From positions 1-40,801 of the forward strand of contig JAEUPC010000041.1 of assembly GCA_016789865.1 (NCBI GenBank): 40,801 nucleotides of DNA. The letters are read 5' to 3'. Shown piece after piece: positions 27,477 through 36,210 of the stretch. Position 1 is the first letter of the stretch. Each line of letters begins with the position of its first letter. The notes beneath the pieces were generated by a model that did not search any database, was not told where the DNA came from, and saw only the letters and a program-made list of their open reading frames with translations. This DNA comes from Rubrivivax sp. GTDB taxonomy: Bacteria > Pseudomonadota > Gammaproteobacteria > Burkholderiales > Burkholderiaceae_C. The translations under genes were made by a program, and so were the position numbers.

Positions 27477-27566
27477 GGAGGAGGTTCTCTGCTGCTCACC
27501 CGCCGGCCCGAGCCGGTTCGGCACCGGAGGGGCCTGGGGTGGGGGCCGAATCGGCGACAACTGCAA

Positions 27567-27572
27567 ATTATA
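27567..27572 (-). promoter_or_regulatory. Candidate -10 element for the peroxiredoxin gene
   Basis: Read on the minus strand this is TATAAT, a perfect -10 hexamer, unusual in such GC-rich DNA, about 95 bases upstream of the peroxiredoxin start. The hexamer at -35 spacing (GGACCC) is poor, so the promoter may depend on an activator or be spurious. Confidence 0.4.
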
Positions 27573-27661
27573 GATGGCCGACTTGCCGGGTCCGGCCGGC
27601 CGGGTTCCGCCGGCTTGCGTACGGCCGGCGAGCCCGGTCGGCGCGCCCGGCCAGGGGCCGG

Positions 27662-28057
27662 TCAGTCCACGCCCAGCAGCAGCGCGGCCAGCACCGAACG
27701 GCCTTCGCTGGCCAGCACGTTGTAGGTGCGGCAGGCGGCGGCGGTGTCCATGCACTCGATGCCGATGCGCCGCTCGATCAGCGGCCGCACCAGTGCCGGC
27801 GCGGCGAAGCGCATGAGGGTGCCGCTGCCGAAGACGACCAGCTCCGGCGCGAACTGCGCCATGCGCTCGAAATCGTCCGGCGACAACTCGGCCCAGGCCC
27901 TCACGCCCCATGGCACCACCGCGCCGGCCCAGGGCACGAGCACGCTGCCTTCGATCATCTGCGCGCCCACCCACAGCCGCTCGCGCACCCCGGCTGCGCC
28001 GCGCTCATGGCGCGAGATCAGGTTGGCGCCTTGCAGCGTCTCGGGCACGAACTTCAT
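27662..28057 (-). CDS. Mth938-like / DUF498 domain protein
   Basis: A 131-residue protein of the Mth938/DUF498 family, related to the mitochondrial complex I assembly factor NDUFAF3. The conserved core is seen as IEGSVLVPWAG, then PELVVFGSGTLMRF, IGIECMDTAAACRTYNVLASEGRSVLAALLLG. These blocks line the pocket whose ligand is unknown in bacteria. It is complete for the family. It is divergent from alaA with a 77-base gap and is followed after 185 bases by the peroxiredoxin gene. Bacterial function is unproven; a link to respiratory complex assembly is only by family analogy. Confidence 0.9.
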   Translation of the reverse strand: MKFVPETLQGANLISRHERGAAGVRERLWVGAQMIEGSVLVPWAGAVVPWGVRAWAELSPDDFERMAQFAPELVVFGSGTLMRFAAPALVRPLIERRIGIECMDTAAACRTYNVLASEGRSVLAALLLGVD

Positions 28058-28134
28058 GGATGGATAATTCTAGGTTCCATCGCCGCGCCTCCTCCCTTCC
28101 CGACCCGCATGGCCCCCGTGCCTGCCGCAGCATC

Positions 28135-29400
28135 TTGAACGCCCTGTCCAAGCCCAGCCCCGCGGCCGGCGCGCCGCGCCCGGTCTCCAAATCAGCCAAG
28201 CTCGCCAATGTCTGCTACGACATCCGCGGGCCCGTGCTCGACAAGGCGCGCCAGATGCAGGAGGAAGGCCACAAGATCATCCAGCTGAACATCGGCAACC
28301 TCGCGCACTTCGGGCTGGCGCCGCCCGACGAGATCGTGCAGGACATGATCCGCAACCTGCCCGACGCTGCCGGCTACACCGACAGCAAGGGGCTGTTCGC
28401 GCCGCGCAAGGCGGTGGTGCACTACGCGCAGGAAAAGCGCATCGCCGGCGTCGCGGTGGACGACGTGTACCTCGGCAACGGCGCCTCGGAGCTCATCGTG
28501 ATGAGCCTGAACGCGCTGCTCGACGACGGCGATGAGATCCTCGTGCCCGCTCCCGACTACCCGCTGTGGACCGCGGCGGTCTCGCTCTCCGGCGGGCGGC
28601 CGGTGCACTACCTGTGCGACGAGGGCGCCGGCTGGCTGCCCGATCTGGCCGACATCGCGCGCAAGATCACGCCACGCACGCGCGGCATCGTGGTCATCAA
28701 CCCGAACAACCCCACCGGCGCGCTGTACCCCGTCGACCTGCTGCAGGCGCTGGTCGAGCTCGCACGCACGCACCAGCTGATCGTCTTCGCCGACGAGATC
28801 TACGACAAGACGCTGTACGACGGCCACACGCACACGAGCCTGGCGTCGCTGGCCGACGACGTGCTGTGCGTCACCTTCAACGGCCTGTCCAAGAACTACC
28901 GCAGTTGCGGCTACCGCGCCGGCTGGATGATCGTCTCGGGCGACAAGCGCCACGCGCGCGACTACATCGAGGGGCTGAACATGCTCGCCTCGATGCGCCT
29001 GTGCGCGAATACGCCCGGGCAGCTGGCCATCCAGACCGCGCTGGGCGGCTACCAGAGCATCAAGGACCTCGTGGCCCCCGGCGGCCGCCTTTGCAGGCAG
29101 CGCGACCGTGCCTACGAAATGCTCAGCCAGATCCCGGGCGTGAGCGTCGTCAAGCCGAAGGCGGCGCTGTACATGTTCCCGCGGCTGGATCCAACCGTCT
29201 ACCCGGTGGAGGACGACCAGCAGCTGGCCTACGAGCTGCTCGCCGAGGAAAAGGTGCTCATCGTGCAGGGCACCGGCTTCAACTGGGTCGCGCCCGACCA
29301 CTTCCGCATGGTCTTTCTGCCCAATGTCGACGACCTCACCGAGGCGGTGATGCGCATCGACCGCTTCCTCGCCCACTACCGCAAGCGCCACGGCACATGA
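28135..29400 (+). CDS. alaA: Alanine/glutamate-pyruvate aminotransferase (AlaA type)
   Basis: Class I PLP-dependent aminotransferase, 421 residues. The N-terminal block SAKLANVCYDIRGPVLDKARQM is typical of AlaA proteins. Further signatures are NIGNLAHFGLAPPDEI, INPNNPTGALYP, FADEIYDKTLYDG and the PLP lysine in FNGLSKNYRSCGYRAGW. It likely makes alanine from pyruvate and glutamate. The start is the weak point: TTG at 28135 gives a normal N-terminus and leaves room for a promoter (GATAAT at 28063-28068); ATG at 28060 would add 25 Arg/Ser/Pro-rich residues and would sit on that promoter. Its stop overlaps the ATG of hom in ATGA, so the two are translationally coupled. Confidence 0.9.
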   Translation: MNALSKPSPAAGAPRPVSKSAKLANVCYDIRGPVLDKARQMQEEGHKIIQLNIGNLAHFGLAPPDEIVQDMIRNLPDAAGYTDSKGLFAPRKAVVHYAQEKRIAGVAVDDVYLGNGASELIVMSLNALLDDGDEILVPAPDYPLWTAAVSLSGGRPVHYLCDEGAGWLPDLADIARKITPRTRGIVVINPNNPTGALYPVDLLQALVELARTHQLIVFADEIYDKTLYDGHTHTSLASLADDVLCVTFNGLSKNYRSCGYRAGWMIVSGDKRHARDYIEGLNMLASMRLCANTPGQLAIQTALGGYQSIKDLVAPGGRLCRQRDRAYEMLSQIPGVSVVKPKAALYMFPRLDPTVYPVEDDQQLAYELLAEEKVLIVQGTGFNWVAPDHFRMVFLPNVDDLTEAVMRIDRFLAHYRKRHGT

Positions 29401-30758
29401 CCTCATCGATGAAGCCCATTCGCATCGGGCTGCTGGGCCTGGGCACGGTGGGCGCGGGCGTGTTCCACGTGCTCGCGCGCAACGGCGAAGAGATTCGCCG
29501 GCGTGCCGGCCGCGCCATCGAGATCGCGGCGGTGCACCGGCGCGACCTCGCCGCCGCGCGTGCGATCGTCGGCTCGAAGGCCCGCATCGACGCTGACGCG
29601 ATGGCCATCGTGCACGACCCGTCGATCGAGATCGTCGTCGAGCTGATCGGCGGCACCGACGTCGCGCGCCGGCTGGTGCTGGCGGCCATCGCCGCGGGCA
29701 AGCACGTGGTCACCGCCAACAAGGCGCTGTTGGCCGTGCACGGCACCGAGATCTTCGAAGCCGCGCGCTCGCGCGGCGTGATGGTCGCCTTCGAGGCCGC
29801 GGTGGCCGGCGGCGTGCCCATCATCAAGGCGCTGCGCGAGGGCCTTTCCGCCAACCGCATCGCCTGGGTGGCCGGCATCATCAACGGCACCACCAACTTC
29901 ATCCTGTCGGAGATGCGCAGCAAGGGGTCGGACTTCGGCACCGTGCTGAAGGAAGCGCAGCGCCTGGGCTACGCCGAAGCCGACCCCACCTTCGACATCG
30001 AAGGCATCGATGCCGCGCACAAGCTCACCATCATGAGCGCTATCGCGTTCGGTGTGCCCGTGCAGTTCGCCAAGGCCACGATCGAAGGCATCAGCGCGCT
30101 GCAGGCCGCCGACATCCGCTACGCCGAACAGCTGGGTTATCGCATCAAGCTCCTGGGCATCACCAAGCGGCGCGACGACCTCGAGGCCTCCACGCCGGGC
30201 GTCCACGACCGCACCGGCGGCATCGAGCTGCGCGTGCACCCGACGCTCGTGCCGGCGACGCGGCTCATCGCCAACGTCGAAGGGGCGATGAACGCCGTGG
30301 TCGTCAACGGCGACGCCGTGGGCACCACGCTGTACTACGGCAAGGGCGCCGGCGCCGAGCCCACCGCCAGCGCCGTGGTGGCCGACCTCATCGATGTGAC
30401 CCGGCTGCACACCGCCGACCCCGACCACCGCGTGCCGCACCTGGCCTTTCAGCCCGGCTCGCTGGCCGACACGCCGATCCTGCCCATCGAGCAGGTGGTC
30501 ACTGCTTTCTACCTGCGGCTGCGCGTGGCCGACGAGAAGGGCGTGCTGGCCAGCCTCACGCGCATCCTGGCCGACAACGACATCTCGATCGACGCCATCC
30601 TGCAGCGCGAAAGCGCCGAAGGTGAGAACCAGACCGACCTCATCATCCTCACGCACGACACGGTCGAAGGCCGCATGCGCCAGGCCATCGCGCAGATGCA
30701 GGCGCTGAAGACGGTGCTGGCGCCGATCGTGCGCATCCGCAAGGAGGAGCTGAGTTGA
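29397..30758 (+). CDS. hom: Homoserine dehydrogenase
   Basis: NAD(P)-dependent enzyme of threonine and methionine synthesis, 453 residues, in the order nucleotide-binding domain (IGLLGLGTVGAGVFHVL), catalytic domain and a C-terminal ACT regulatory domain (FYLRLRVADEKGVLASLTRIL) that normally binds threonine for feedback control. The catalytic region shows GIINGTTNFILSEM and AEADPTFDIEGIDAAHKL with the substrate lysine. The ATG at 29397 overlaps the alaA stop by four bases; an ATG four codons on is an alternative. thrC starts inside its stop codon (TTGA), so hom and thrC are coupled as well. Confidence 0.96.
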   Translation: MTSSMKPIRIGLLGLGTVGAGVFHVLARNGEEIRRRAGRAIEIAAVHRRDLAAARAIVGSKARIDADAMAIVHDPSIEIVVELIGGTDVARRLVLAAIAAGKHVVTANKALLAVHGTEIFEAARSRGVMVAFEAAVAGGVPIIKALREGLSANRIAWVAGIINGTTNFILSEMRSKGSDFGTVLKEAQRLGYAEADPTFDIEGIDAAHKLTIMSAIAFGVPVQFAKATIEGISALQAADIRYAEQLGYRIKLLGITKRRDDLEASTPGVHDRTGGIELRVHPTLVPATRLIANVEGAMNAVVVNGDAVGTTLYYGKGAGAEPTASAVVADLIDVTRLHTADPDHRVPHLAFQPGSLADTPILPIEQVVTAFYLRLRVADEKGVLASLTRILADNDISIDAILQRESAEGENQTDLIILTHDTVEGRMRQAIAQMQALKTVLAPIVRIRKEELS

Positions 30759-32182
30759 AGTACCTCAGCACCCGCGGTGATGCCACGCCGCGGCGCTTCT
30801 GCGAGATCCTGCTGGAGGGCCTGGCGCCCGATGGCGGGCTGTACCTGCCCGAGCGCTACCCGCAGGTCGATGCGGCCACGCTGGCGCGCTGGCGCGGCCT
30901 GTCGTACGCCGATCTCGCCTTCGAGATCCTGTCGCTGTTCATCGACGACATTCCGCCGGCCGACCTGAAGCGGCTCGTGCACACCACCTACACCGAGGCC
31001 ACCTTCGGTACGCGCGCCATCACGCCGCTGAAGAAGCTCGAAGACGGGCTCCATCTCGAAGCGCTGTCCAACGGCCCGACGCTGGCCTTCAAGGACATGG
31101 CGATGCAGTTGCTTGGCCGCCTGTTCGAATTTGAACTGGCGCGCCGCGGCGAGCATCTGAACATCCTGGGCGCCACCAGCGGCGACACCGGCAGCGCCGC
31201 CGAGTACGCGATGCGCGGCAAGCGCGGCATCCACGTCTTCATGCTGAGCCCGCACGGCCGCATGAGCCCGTTCCAGCAGGCGCAGATGTTCAGCCTGCAA
31301 GACGCCAACATCCACAACCTCGCCATCGAAGGCGTGTTCGACGACTGCCAGGACATCGTCAAGGCGGTCAGCAACGACCTCGAGTTCAAGCGCCGCTGGA
31401 AGATCGGCACCGTCAACAGCATCAACTGGGCGCGGCTGTTGGCGCAGGTGGTGTATTACTTTGCCGGCTACTTCCAGGCCGCGCAGTCCGATGATGGGGT
31501 CGTCAGCTTCGCGGTGCCCAGCGGCAACTTCGGCAACATCTGCGCCGGCCACGTGGCGCGCCGCATGGGCCTGCCGATCAAGCGGCTCGTGCTGGCGACC
31601 AACGAGAACGACGTGCTCGACGAGTTCTTCCGCACCGGCACCTACCGCCCGCGCGGCGCGGCCGAGACGCACGAGACCTCCAGCCCGAGCATGGACATCA
31701 GCAAGGCGAGCAACTTCGAGCGCTTCGTGTTCGACCTCGTCGGCCGCGACGGCGCGCGCACGGGGGCGTTGTTCGGTGAAGCGCTGTCGCGCCAGGGTGG
31801 ATTCACCGTCACGCGCGAGGAGTTCGCGCGCATCCCGGGGTACGGGTTCGTTTCCGGGACGAGCACGCACGCCGACCGGCTGGCCACCATCCGCGGCACC
31901 TGGCAGCGCTGCAACGTGCTGATCGACACCCACACGGCCGACGGTCTGAAGGTCGCACGCGAGCACCTGGAGCCCGGCGTGCCGATGATCGTGCTGGAGA
32001 CGGCGCTGCCGGCCAAGTTCGCCGCCACCGTCGCCGAAGCCTTCGCCGACAGCGGCAGCCCGGCGCCGGTGCCTGAGGTGCCGGCGGCGCTGGCCGGCAT
32101 CGAGCGGCTGCCGCGCCGCTTCACCGTATTGCCGGCCGACACGGCGCGGGTGCAGCAGCACATCGCGGCGCACGCCGGCTGA
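30755..32182 (+). CDS. thrC: Threonine synthase
   Basis: PLP enzyme, 475 residues, converting O-phosphohomoserine to threonine. The N-terminus KYLSTRGDATPRRFCEILLEGLAPDGGLYLP is the family signature, the PLP lysine is in NGPTLAFKDMAMQLLG, and the glycine loop is GATSGDTGSAA. It is the longer, E. coli-like class of threonine synthase. The start codon is TTG at 30755, overlapping the hom stop, and it has a strong AAGGAGGAG ribosome site immediately upstream. moeA follows after 23 bases, so the housekeeping cluster appears to be read through. Confidence 0.96.
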   Translation: MKYLSTRGDATPRRFCEILLEGLAPDGGLYLPERYPQVDAATLARWRGLSYADLAFEILSLFIDDIPPADLKRLVHTTYTEATFGTRAITPLKKLEDGLHLEALSNGPTLAFKDMAMQLLGRLFEFELARRGEHLNILGATSGDTGSAAEYAMRGKRGIHVFMLSPHGRMSPFQQAQMFSLQDANIHNLAIEGVFDDCQDIVKAVSNDLEFKRRWKIGTVNSINWARLLAQVVYYFAGYFQAAQSDDGVVSFAVPSGNFGNICAGHVARRMGLPIKRLVLATNENDVLDEFFRTGTYRPRGAAETHETSSPSMDISKASNFERFVFDLVGRDGARTGALFGEALSRQGGFTVTREEFARIPGYGFVSGTSTHADRLATIRGTWQRCNVLIDTHTADGLKVAREHLEPGVPMIVLETALPAKFAATVAEAFADSGSPAPVPEVPAALAGIERLPRRFTVLPADTARVQQHIAAHAG

Positions 32183-32205
32183 GCTGGCGCATTGACGCTT
32201 CAGCC

Positions 32206-33564
32206 ATGCCAAGCCCGGCCGTGCCCGAATCCGCCGCCGCCAGGCCGCGCGCGATGCTGTCGCTGGACGACGCGCTCCAGCGCCTCGTCGCCGGCAGTCG
32301 CGCGCTGGCGCTGACGCAGACCGAGACCCTCTCCACGTTCGAAGCCCACGGCCGCGTGCTCGCGCAGGACGTGCTGTCCGTGCTCGACGTGCCGCCGGCC
32401 GACAACACCTCGATGGACGGCTACGCGCTGCGCGCCGCCGATGTGCCCGCGGCGGGCACCGTGCTTGCGGTGTCGCAGCGCATCCCGGCCGGCGTGGTTG
32501 GCGCGCCGCTCGTCGCGGGCACGGCTGCGCGGGTCTTCACCGGGGCCCAGGTGCCGCCGGGCGCCGACGCGGTGGTGATGCAGGAGCAGTGCGAAGCGAT
32601 GGCGGGAGAGGGGGCCGGCGGCAACGACGGCAAGGGCGGTGCTGGTCTGGGCAACGTGCGCGTGCTCGCCGTGCCGACGGCTGGCCAATGGGTGCGCCGC
32701 CGCGGCGAAGACGTGCGCGCGGGCGCCGTCGCGCTCACCCGCGGCAGCCGCCTCACGCCGCAGGCGTTGGGGCTGGCGGCCTCGGTGGGTGCCGGCACGT
32801 TGCGGGTGCTGCGTCGCCCGCGCGTGGCCGTGTTCTCCACCGGCGATGAACTGGTGATGCCCGGCGAGCCCTTGAGGCCCGGCGCCATCTACAACCGCAC
32901 CCGCTTCACGCTGCGCGGCCTGCTGCAGGCCGCCGGCTGCGAGGTGCGCGACTTCGGCATCGTGCCCGACCGGCTGGAGGCCACGCGCGAAGCGTTGCGC
33001 GCCGCGGCGGCCGGCTGCGACCTCATCGTCACCAGCGGTGGCGTCTCGGTGGGCGAAGAAGACCACCTGCGCCCGGCGGTGATGGCCGAAGGGCGGCTGG
33101 AGAACTGGCAGGTCGCGATGAAGCCGGGCAAGCCGCTGGCCTTCGGTGCGGTGCGCCGCGGGAACGGCTCGAATGGCGCGAATGGCGCGGCGGGCAGCGC
33201 GGCGGGCGAGGCGGCGAACGAAGCGCTCTTCGTCGGCCTGCCCGGCAACCCGGTGTCCTCGTTCGTCACCTTTGTGCTGTGCGTGAGCACGGTGTTGCGC
33301 GCGATCCAGGGCCTGCCCACCGCGCTGCCGCGACCCCTGCCGCTGAAGGCCGCCTTCGACTGGCCGCGCCCCGACAAGCGGCGCGAGTTCCTGCGCGTGC
33401 GCCTGAATGCCCAGGGCGAGGTCGAGCTGTTCGACAACCAGAGTTCGGGCGTCCTCACTTCCGCGGTGTGGGCCGATGGCCTTGTCGACAACCCGGCTTC
33501 GCAGGCCATCACGCGCGGCGACACGGTACGCTATCTGCCGTTGTCGGAGCTGGTCGCGCGATGA
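32206..33564 (+). CDS. moeA: Molybdopterin molybdotransferase
   Basis: Inserts molybdate into adenylated molybdopterin, 452 residues, somewhat longer than the E. coli protein. The MoeA blocks are present: SMDGYALRAADV, FTGAQVPPGADAVVMQE, RRRGEDVRAG, STGDELV, SNGGV-type TSGGVSVGEEDHLR, MKPGKPLAFG and GLPGNPVSSFV. Two Gly/Ala/Asn-rich insertions interrupt the sequence, one near residue 130 (GEGAGGNDGKGGAGLG) and one near 325 (RGNGSNGANGAAG), in surface loops. The stop overlaps the moaD start in ATGA. It serves the Mo enzymes of the cell, including probably the formate dehydrogenase at 12.4-17.0 kb. Confidence 0.95.
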   Translation: MPSPAVPESAAARPRAMLSLDDALQRLVAGSRALALTQTETLSTFEAHGRVLAQDVLSVLDVPPADNTSMDGYALRAADVPAAGTVLAVSQRIPAGVVGAPLVAGTAARVFTGAQVPPGADAVVMQEQCEAMAGEGAGGNDGKGGAGLGNVRVLAVPTAGQWVRRRGEDVRAGAVALTRGSRLTPQALGLAASVGAGTLRVLRRPRVAVFSTGDELVMPGEPLRPGAIYNRTRFTLRGLLQAAGCEVRDFGIVPDRLEATREALRAAAAGCDLIVTSGGVSVGEEDHLRPAVMAEGRLENWQVAMKPGKPLAFGAVRRGNGSNGANGAAGSAAGEAANEALFVGLPGNPVSSFVTFVLCVSTVLRAIQGLPTALPRPLPLKAAFDWPRPDKRREFLRVRLNAQGEVELFDNQSSGVLTSAVWADGLVDNPASQAITRGDTVRYLPLSELVAR

Positions 33565-33812
33565 AGGTGCAGGTGCGCTACTTCGCCTCGCTGCGCGAGG
33601 TGCTGGGTGCGGTCGAGGGCGTGGAGCTCCCGGCCGGCGCCACCGTGGGCGCGCTGCGCGAGGCGCTCATCGCGCGCGGCGGCCGGCATGCCGACATGCT
33701 GGCCCGCGGGCGCGCCGTGCGCTGCTCGCTCGACCAGCACATGGCCGACGAAGGCGCGCCGCTGCGCGAAGGGGCCGAGGTGGCCTTCTTCCCGCCGGTG
33801 ACCGGCGGCTGA
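33561..33812 (+). CDS. moaD: Molybdopterin synthase small subunit
   Basis: Ubiquitin-like sulfur carrier, 83 residues. It begins MKVQVRYFASLREVLG and ends in VAFFPPVTGG; the C-terminal Gly-Gly is the site that is thiocarboxylated so that sulfur can be passed to precursor Z in the MoaD-MoaE synthase. The ATG overlaps the moeA stop by four bases. moaE follows 34 bases later. Nothing unusual is seen. Confidence 0.95.
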   Translation: MKVQVRYFASLREVLGAVEGVELPAGATVGALREALIARGGRHADMLARGRAVRCSLDQHMADEGAPLREGAEVAFFPPVTGG

Positions 33813-33846
33813 GCACGCCCCCGGCATCGCAGAGGTTGCTTTGTCG

Positions 33847-34344
33847 ATGAACCAGGCCGCCGCGCTGCGCGTGCGCATCCAGCGCGAAGACTTCGACCTC
33901 GCTGCCGAGGTGGCCGCGCTGCGCGCAGGCGATCTCGCCGTCGGCGCGGTGGCCAGCTTCATCGGCACCGTGCGCGACCGCAACGGCGGCGGCGCCGGCG
34001 AGGTGAGCGCGATGGAGCTCGAGCACTACCCCGGCATGACCGAGCGTGCGATCGAGGCCATGATCGACGAGGCGCAGCGCCGCTTCGACATCCGCGCCGC
34101 GCGCGTGGTGCACCGCGTGGGGCCGCTCTCGCCCGGCGAGCAGATCGTGGGGGTCGTCGTCGGTTCGGCGCACCGCGGCCAGGCCTTCCAGGCCTGCGAG
34201 TTCCTGATGGACTACCTGAAGACGCAGGCGCCGTTCTGGAAGAAGGAGACCACGCCCGAGGGTGCGCGCTGGGTCGACGCGCGTGTGGCCGACGACGCGG
34301 CGCTGGCGCGCTGGGGCATCCGGTCGGGCAATGCCGCCGGCTGA
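33847..34344 (+). CDS. moaE: Molybdopterin synthase catalytic subunit
   Basis: Large subunit of molybdopterin synthase, about 165 residues. Family blocks are VGAVASFIGTVRDRN, MELEHYPGMTERAIE, VHRVGPLSPGEQIVGVVV, AFQACEFLMDYLKTQAPFWKKE, where the lysines of FWKKE are the catalytic ones in the E. coli enzyme. ATG at 33847 is used; a TTG at 33841 in the same frame sits closer to AGAGG and may be the real start. The flavin reductase gene begins inside its last codons (34331). Confidence 0.95.
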   Translation: MNQAAALRVRIQREDFDLAAEVAALRAGDLAVGAVASFIGTVRDRNGGGAGEVSAMELEHYPGMTERAIEAMIDEAQRRFDIRAARVVHRVGPLSPGEQIVGVVVGSAHRGQAFQACEFLMDYLKTQAPFWKKETTPEGARWVDARVADDAALARWGIRSGNAAG

Positions 34345-34906
34345 CGAGACCTCGGCCGTCGCCACGGCGGGCGGCGGCCCCGCGGCTGACGGTGCGCCCG
34401 ATGCCCGCGCGCTGCGCAGCGCGCTGGGGCGCTTTGCCACCGGCGTGACCATCATCACCTGCGTCGACACGGCCGGCACGCGCACCGGCCTGACGGCCAA
34501 CTCCTTCGGCGCGCTGTCGCTGGACCCGCCGCTGGTGTTGTGGTCGCTGCGCCGCGCCAGCCCGAGCCTCGAGGCGTTCGAGGCGGCCTCGCACTTTGCC
34601 GTGAACGTGCTGGCCGAGTCGCAGGTGGAGCTGTCGCGCCGTTTCGCCGTGCGCGGGCCGGCGGCGACCGCCGGCGCCGGCGCGGACTCGGAACACCGGT
34701 TCGATGTCGGCGAGTGGACCTCCGGCCTGGGCGGCGCGCCGGTGCTCGCCGGCTGCGCCGCGGTGTTCGAATGCCGGCGTGTGGCCGCGCATGACGGTGG
34801 CGACCACCGGCTGTTCATCGGGCGCGTGCTGCGCCTGGCCGACATCGCGACGGCGCCGCTGGTCTTCCAGGGCGGCCGCTACCACATGCTGGGGGAGGTG
34901 CTGTAG
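34331..34906 (+). CDS. Flavin reductase family protein (reductase component)
   Basis: A 191-residue FMN-dependent flavin reductase. The flavin-binding core begins at ALRSALGRFATGVTIIT and continues through TGLTANSFGALSLDPPLVLWSL, the typical phosphate- and isoalloxazine-binding segment, then HFAVNVLAESQVELSRRFA. Such proteins reduce FMN or FAD with NAD(P)H for a partner monooxygenase. The start at 34331 overlaps moaE by 14 bases; the reading frame upstream has no family sequence. The next gene begins immediately after its stop (TAG then ATG), so the reductase and the following acyl-CoA-dehydrogenase-fold protein are almost certainly made together as a pair. Confidence 0.9.
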   Translation: MPPADETSAVATAGGGPAADGAPDARALRSALGRFATGVTIITCVDTAGTRTGLTANSFGALSLDPPLVLWSLRRASPSLEAFEAASHFAVNVLAESQVELSRRFAVRGPAATAGAGADSEHRFDVGEWTSGLGGAPVLAGCAAVFECRRVAAHDGGDHRLFIGRVLRLADIATAPLVFQGGRYHMLGEVL

Positions 34907-36187
34907 ATGGCCGATCTGCCTGCAGCGCGCTACGTGCCGTTGACCATCGCCGGGGACGAGGCCACGCTCACCGGGCAGCAGCGCGAGCTCATCGGCCGCG
35001 TGGCCGAACTCGGCCCGGGCTGGGCGGCGCGCGCCGCGCGTCACGACCGCGAGGCGAGCTTTCCGCACGAGAACTTCGCCGAGTTGCGCGCCGCCGGCCT
35101 GCTGGGCATCGCGGTGCCGCGCGACCACGGCGGGCTGGGCGCCGACTTCACCACCCATGCGCTGGTGTCGGCCGAGATGGGACGCTGGTGCGGCGCCACC
35201 GCGCTGGCCTTCAACATGCACGTCAGCTGCTGCCAGTGGAGCGGGTTGGTCGCCGACGCACTGCAGATGACCGCGGCCGAGCGGGCCGAACACGGACGCA
35301 TCCGCGCGCTGCACTACGCGCGCATCGTCGGTGAAGGGCAGCTGTACGCCCAGGCGGCCAGCGAGGGCGGCCCGGCCGCCGCCGGCGCGGCGCCCTGGGC
35401 CACCAGCGCCCGCCGGGTGGACGGCGGCTACGTCGTCAACGGCCGCAAGGTGTTCGCTTCGCTGGCCGGCGCGGCGCAGTGGTACGGCGTGCCCTGCACG
35501 CTGGAGCGCCCGGGCCACGAGGGCCGCGGCACCCGGCGCGACGCGCTGTACCTGGCGGTGCCGGCCGATGCCCCGGGCCTGGAGATCCACGGCGAGTGGG
35601 ACGCGCTGGGCATGCGCGCCACCGCCAGCCGCAACCTGCGCTTTCGCGACGTGTTCGTGCCCGACGAGGCGCGCCTGCTGCCCGAGGGGCTGTACCACCA
35701 GGCGGCGGCGCGCTTCCCGCACATGTTCTCGACGCTGGCGCCCACCTACGTGGGCATCGCGCAGGCGGCCTACGACTTCACGGTGCAGTACCTGCGTGCC
35801 GAAGTCCCCGGCATGCCGCACGTGCTGCGCCGCATGTACCCGACCAAGCAGTTCGCGGTGGCCGAGATGCGCATCAAGCTGGAGGCCACCCGCGCGCTGT
35901 TTCTGCAGTGCGCGCGCGAGGCCCGCGTCGACCCGGACAAGGACGCGCGCATGCGCCTGTACGCCGCGCATCACGCCGTGATGGAGAACGCGCACGAGAT
36001 CTGCCGGCTGGCCGTGCGCACCTGCGGCGGCCAGGGCATGCTGAAGTCGCTGCCGCTGGAGCGACTGTTCCGCGACAGCCGTTGCGGCAGTCTGATGCTG
36101 CCGTGGACCGCCGAACTCTGCCTCGACCGCCTGGGCCGCGAGTGCCTGTACGAGGCCGGCGAAGGCGACGAACAGATCGAGGCTTGA
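34907..36187 (+). CDS. Acyl-CoA dehydrogenase-fold flavoprotein, probable monooxygenase component
   Basis: A 426-residue protein with the three-domain acyl-CoA dehydrogenase fold: N-terminal helices (FAELRAAGLLGIAVPRDHGGLG), a beta domain (GGYVVNGRKVFASLAG) and a C-terminal helical domain (TCGGQGMLKSLPLERLFRDSR). In true dehydrogenases a glutamate near the C-terminus (Glu376 of MCAD, in the YEGT motif) removes the alpha proton; here the same position appears to be Pro399 in MLPWTAE. The alternative glutamate of isovaleryl-CoA and long-chain enzymes is not evident either. Loss of the base is usual in class D flavin monooxygenases (HpaB, HsaA, DszC), which use a separate flavin reductase, and one is encoded directly upstream. 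The substrate is unknown. An unusual dehydrogenase remains possible. Confidence 0.82.
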   Translation: MADLPAARYVPLTIAGDEATLTGQQRELIGRVAELGPGWAARAARHDREASFPHENFAELRAAGLLGIAVPRDHGGLGADFTTHALVSAEMGRWCGATALAFNMHVSCCQWSGLVADALQMTAAERAEHGRIRALHYARIVGEGQLYAQAASEGGPAAAGAAPWATSARRVDGGYVVNGRKVFASLAGAAQWYGVPCTLERPGHEGRGTRRDALYLAVPADAPGLEIHGEWDALGMRATASRNLRFRDVFVPDEARLLPEGLYHQAAARFPHMFSTLAPTYVGIAQAAYDFTVQYLRAEVPGMPHVLRRMYPTKQFAVAEMRIKLEATRALFLQCAREARVDPDKDARMRLYAAHHAVMENAHEICRLAVRTCGGQGMLKSLPLERLFRDSRCGSLMLPWTAELCLDRLGRECLYEAGEGDEQIEA

Positions 36188-36210
36188 GACACGCCGTGAA
36201 CGGATCGCAC

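Noticed and set aside
28060-28134. ATG start for alaA at 28060
   Set aside because: It would add an Arg/Ser/Pro-rich stretch atypical of AlaA proteins and overlap the likely promoter; the TTG at 28135 gives the normal N-terminus. Left as an open alternative.
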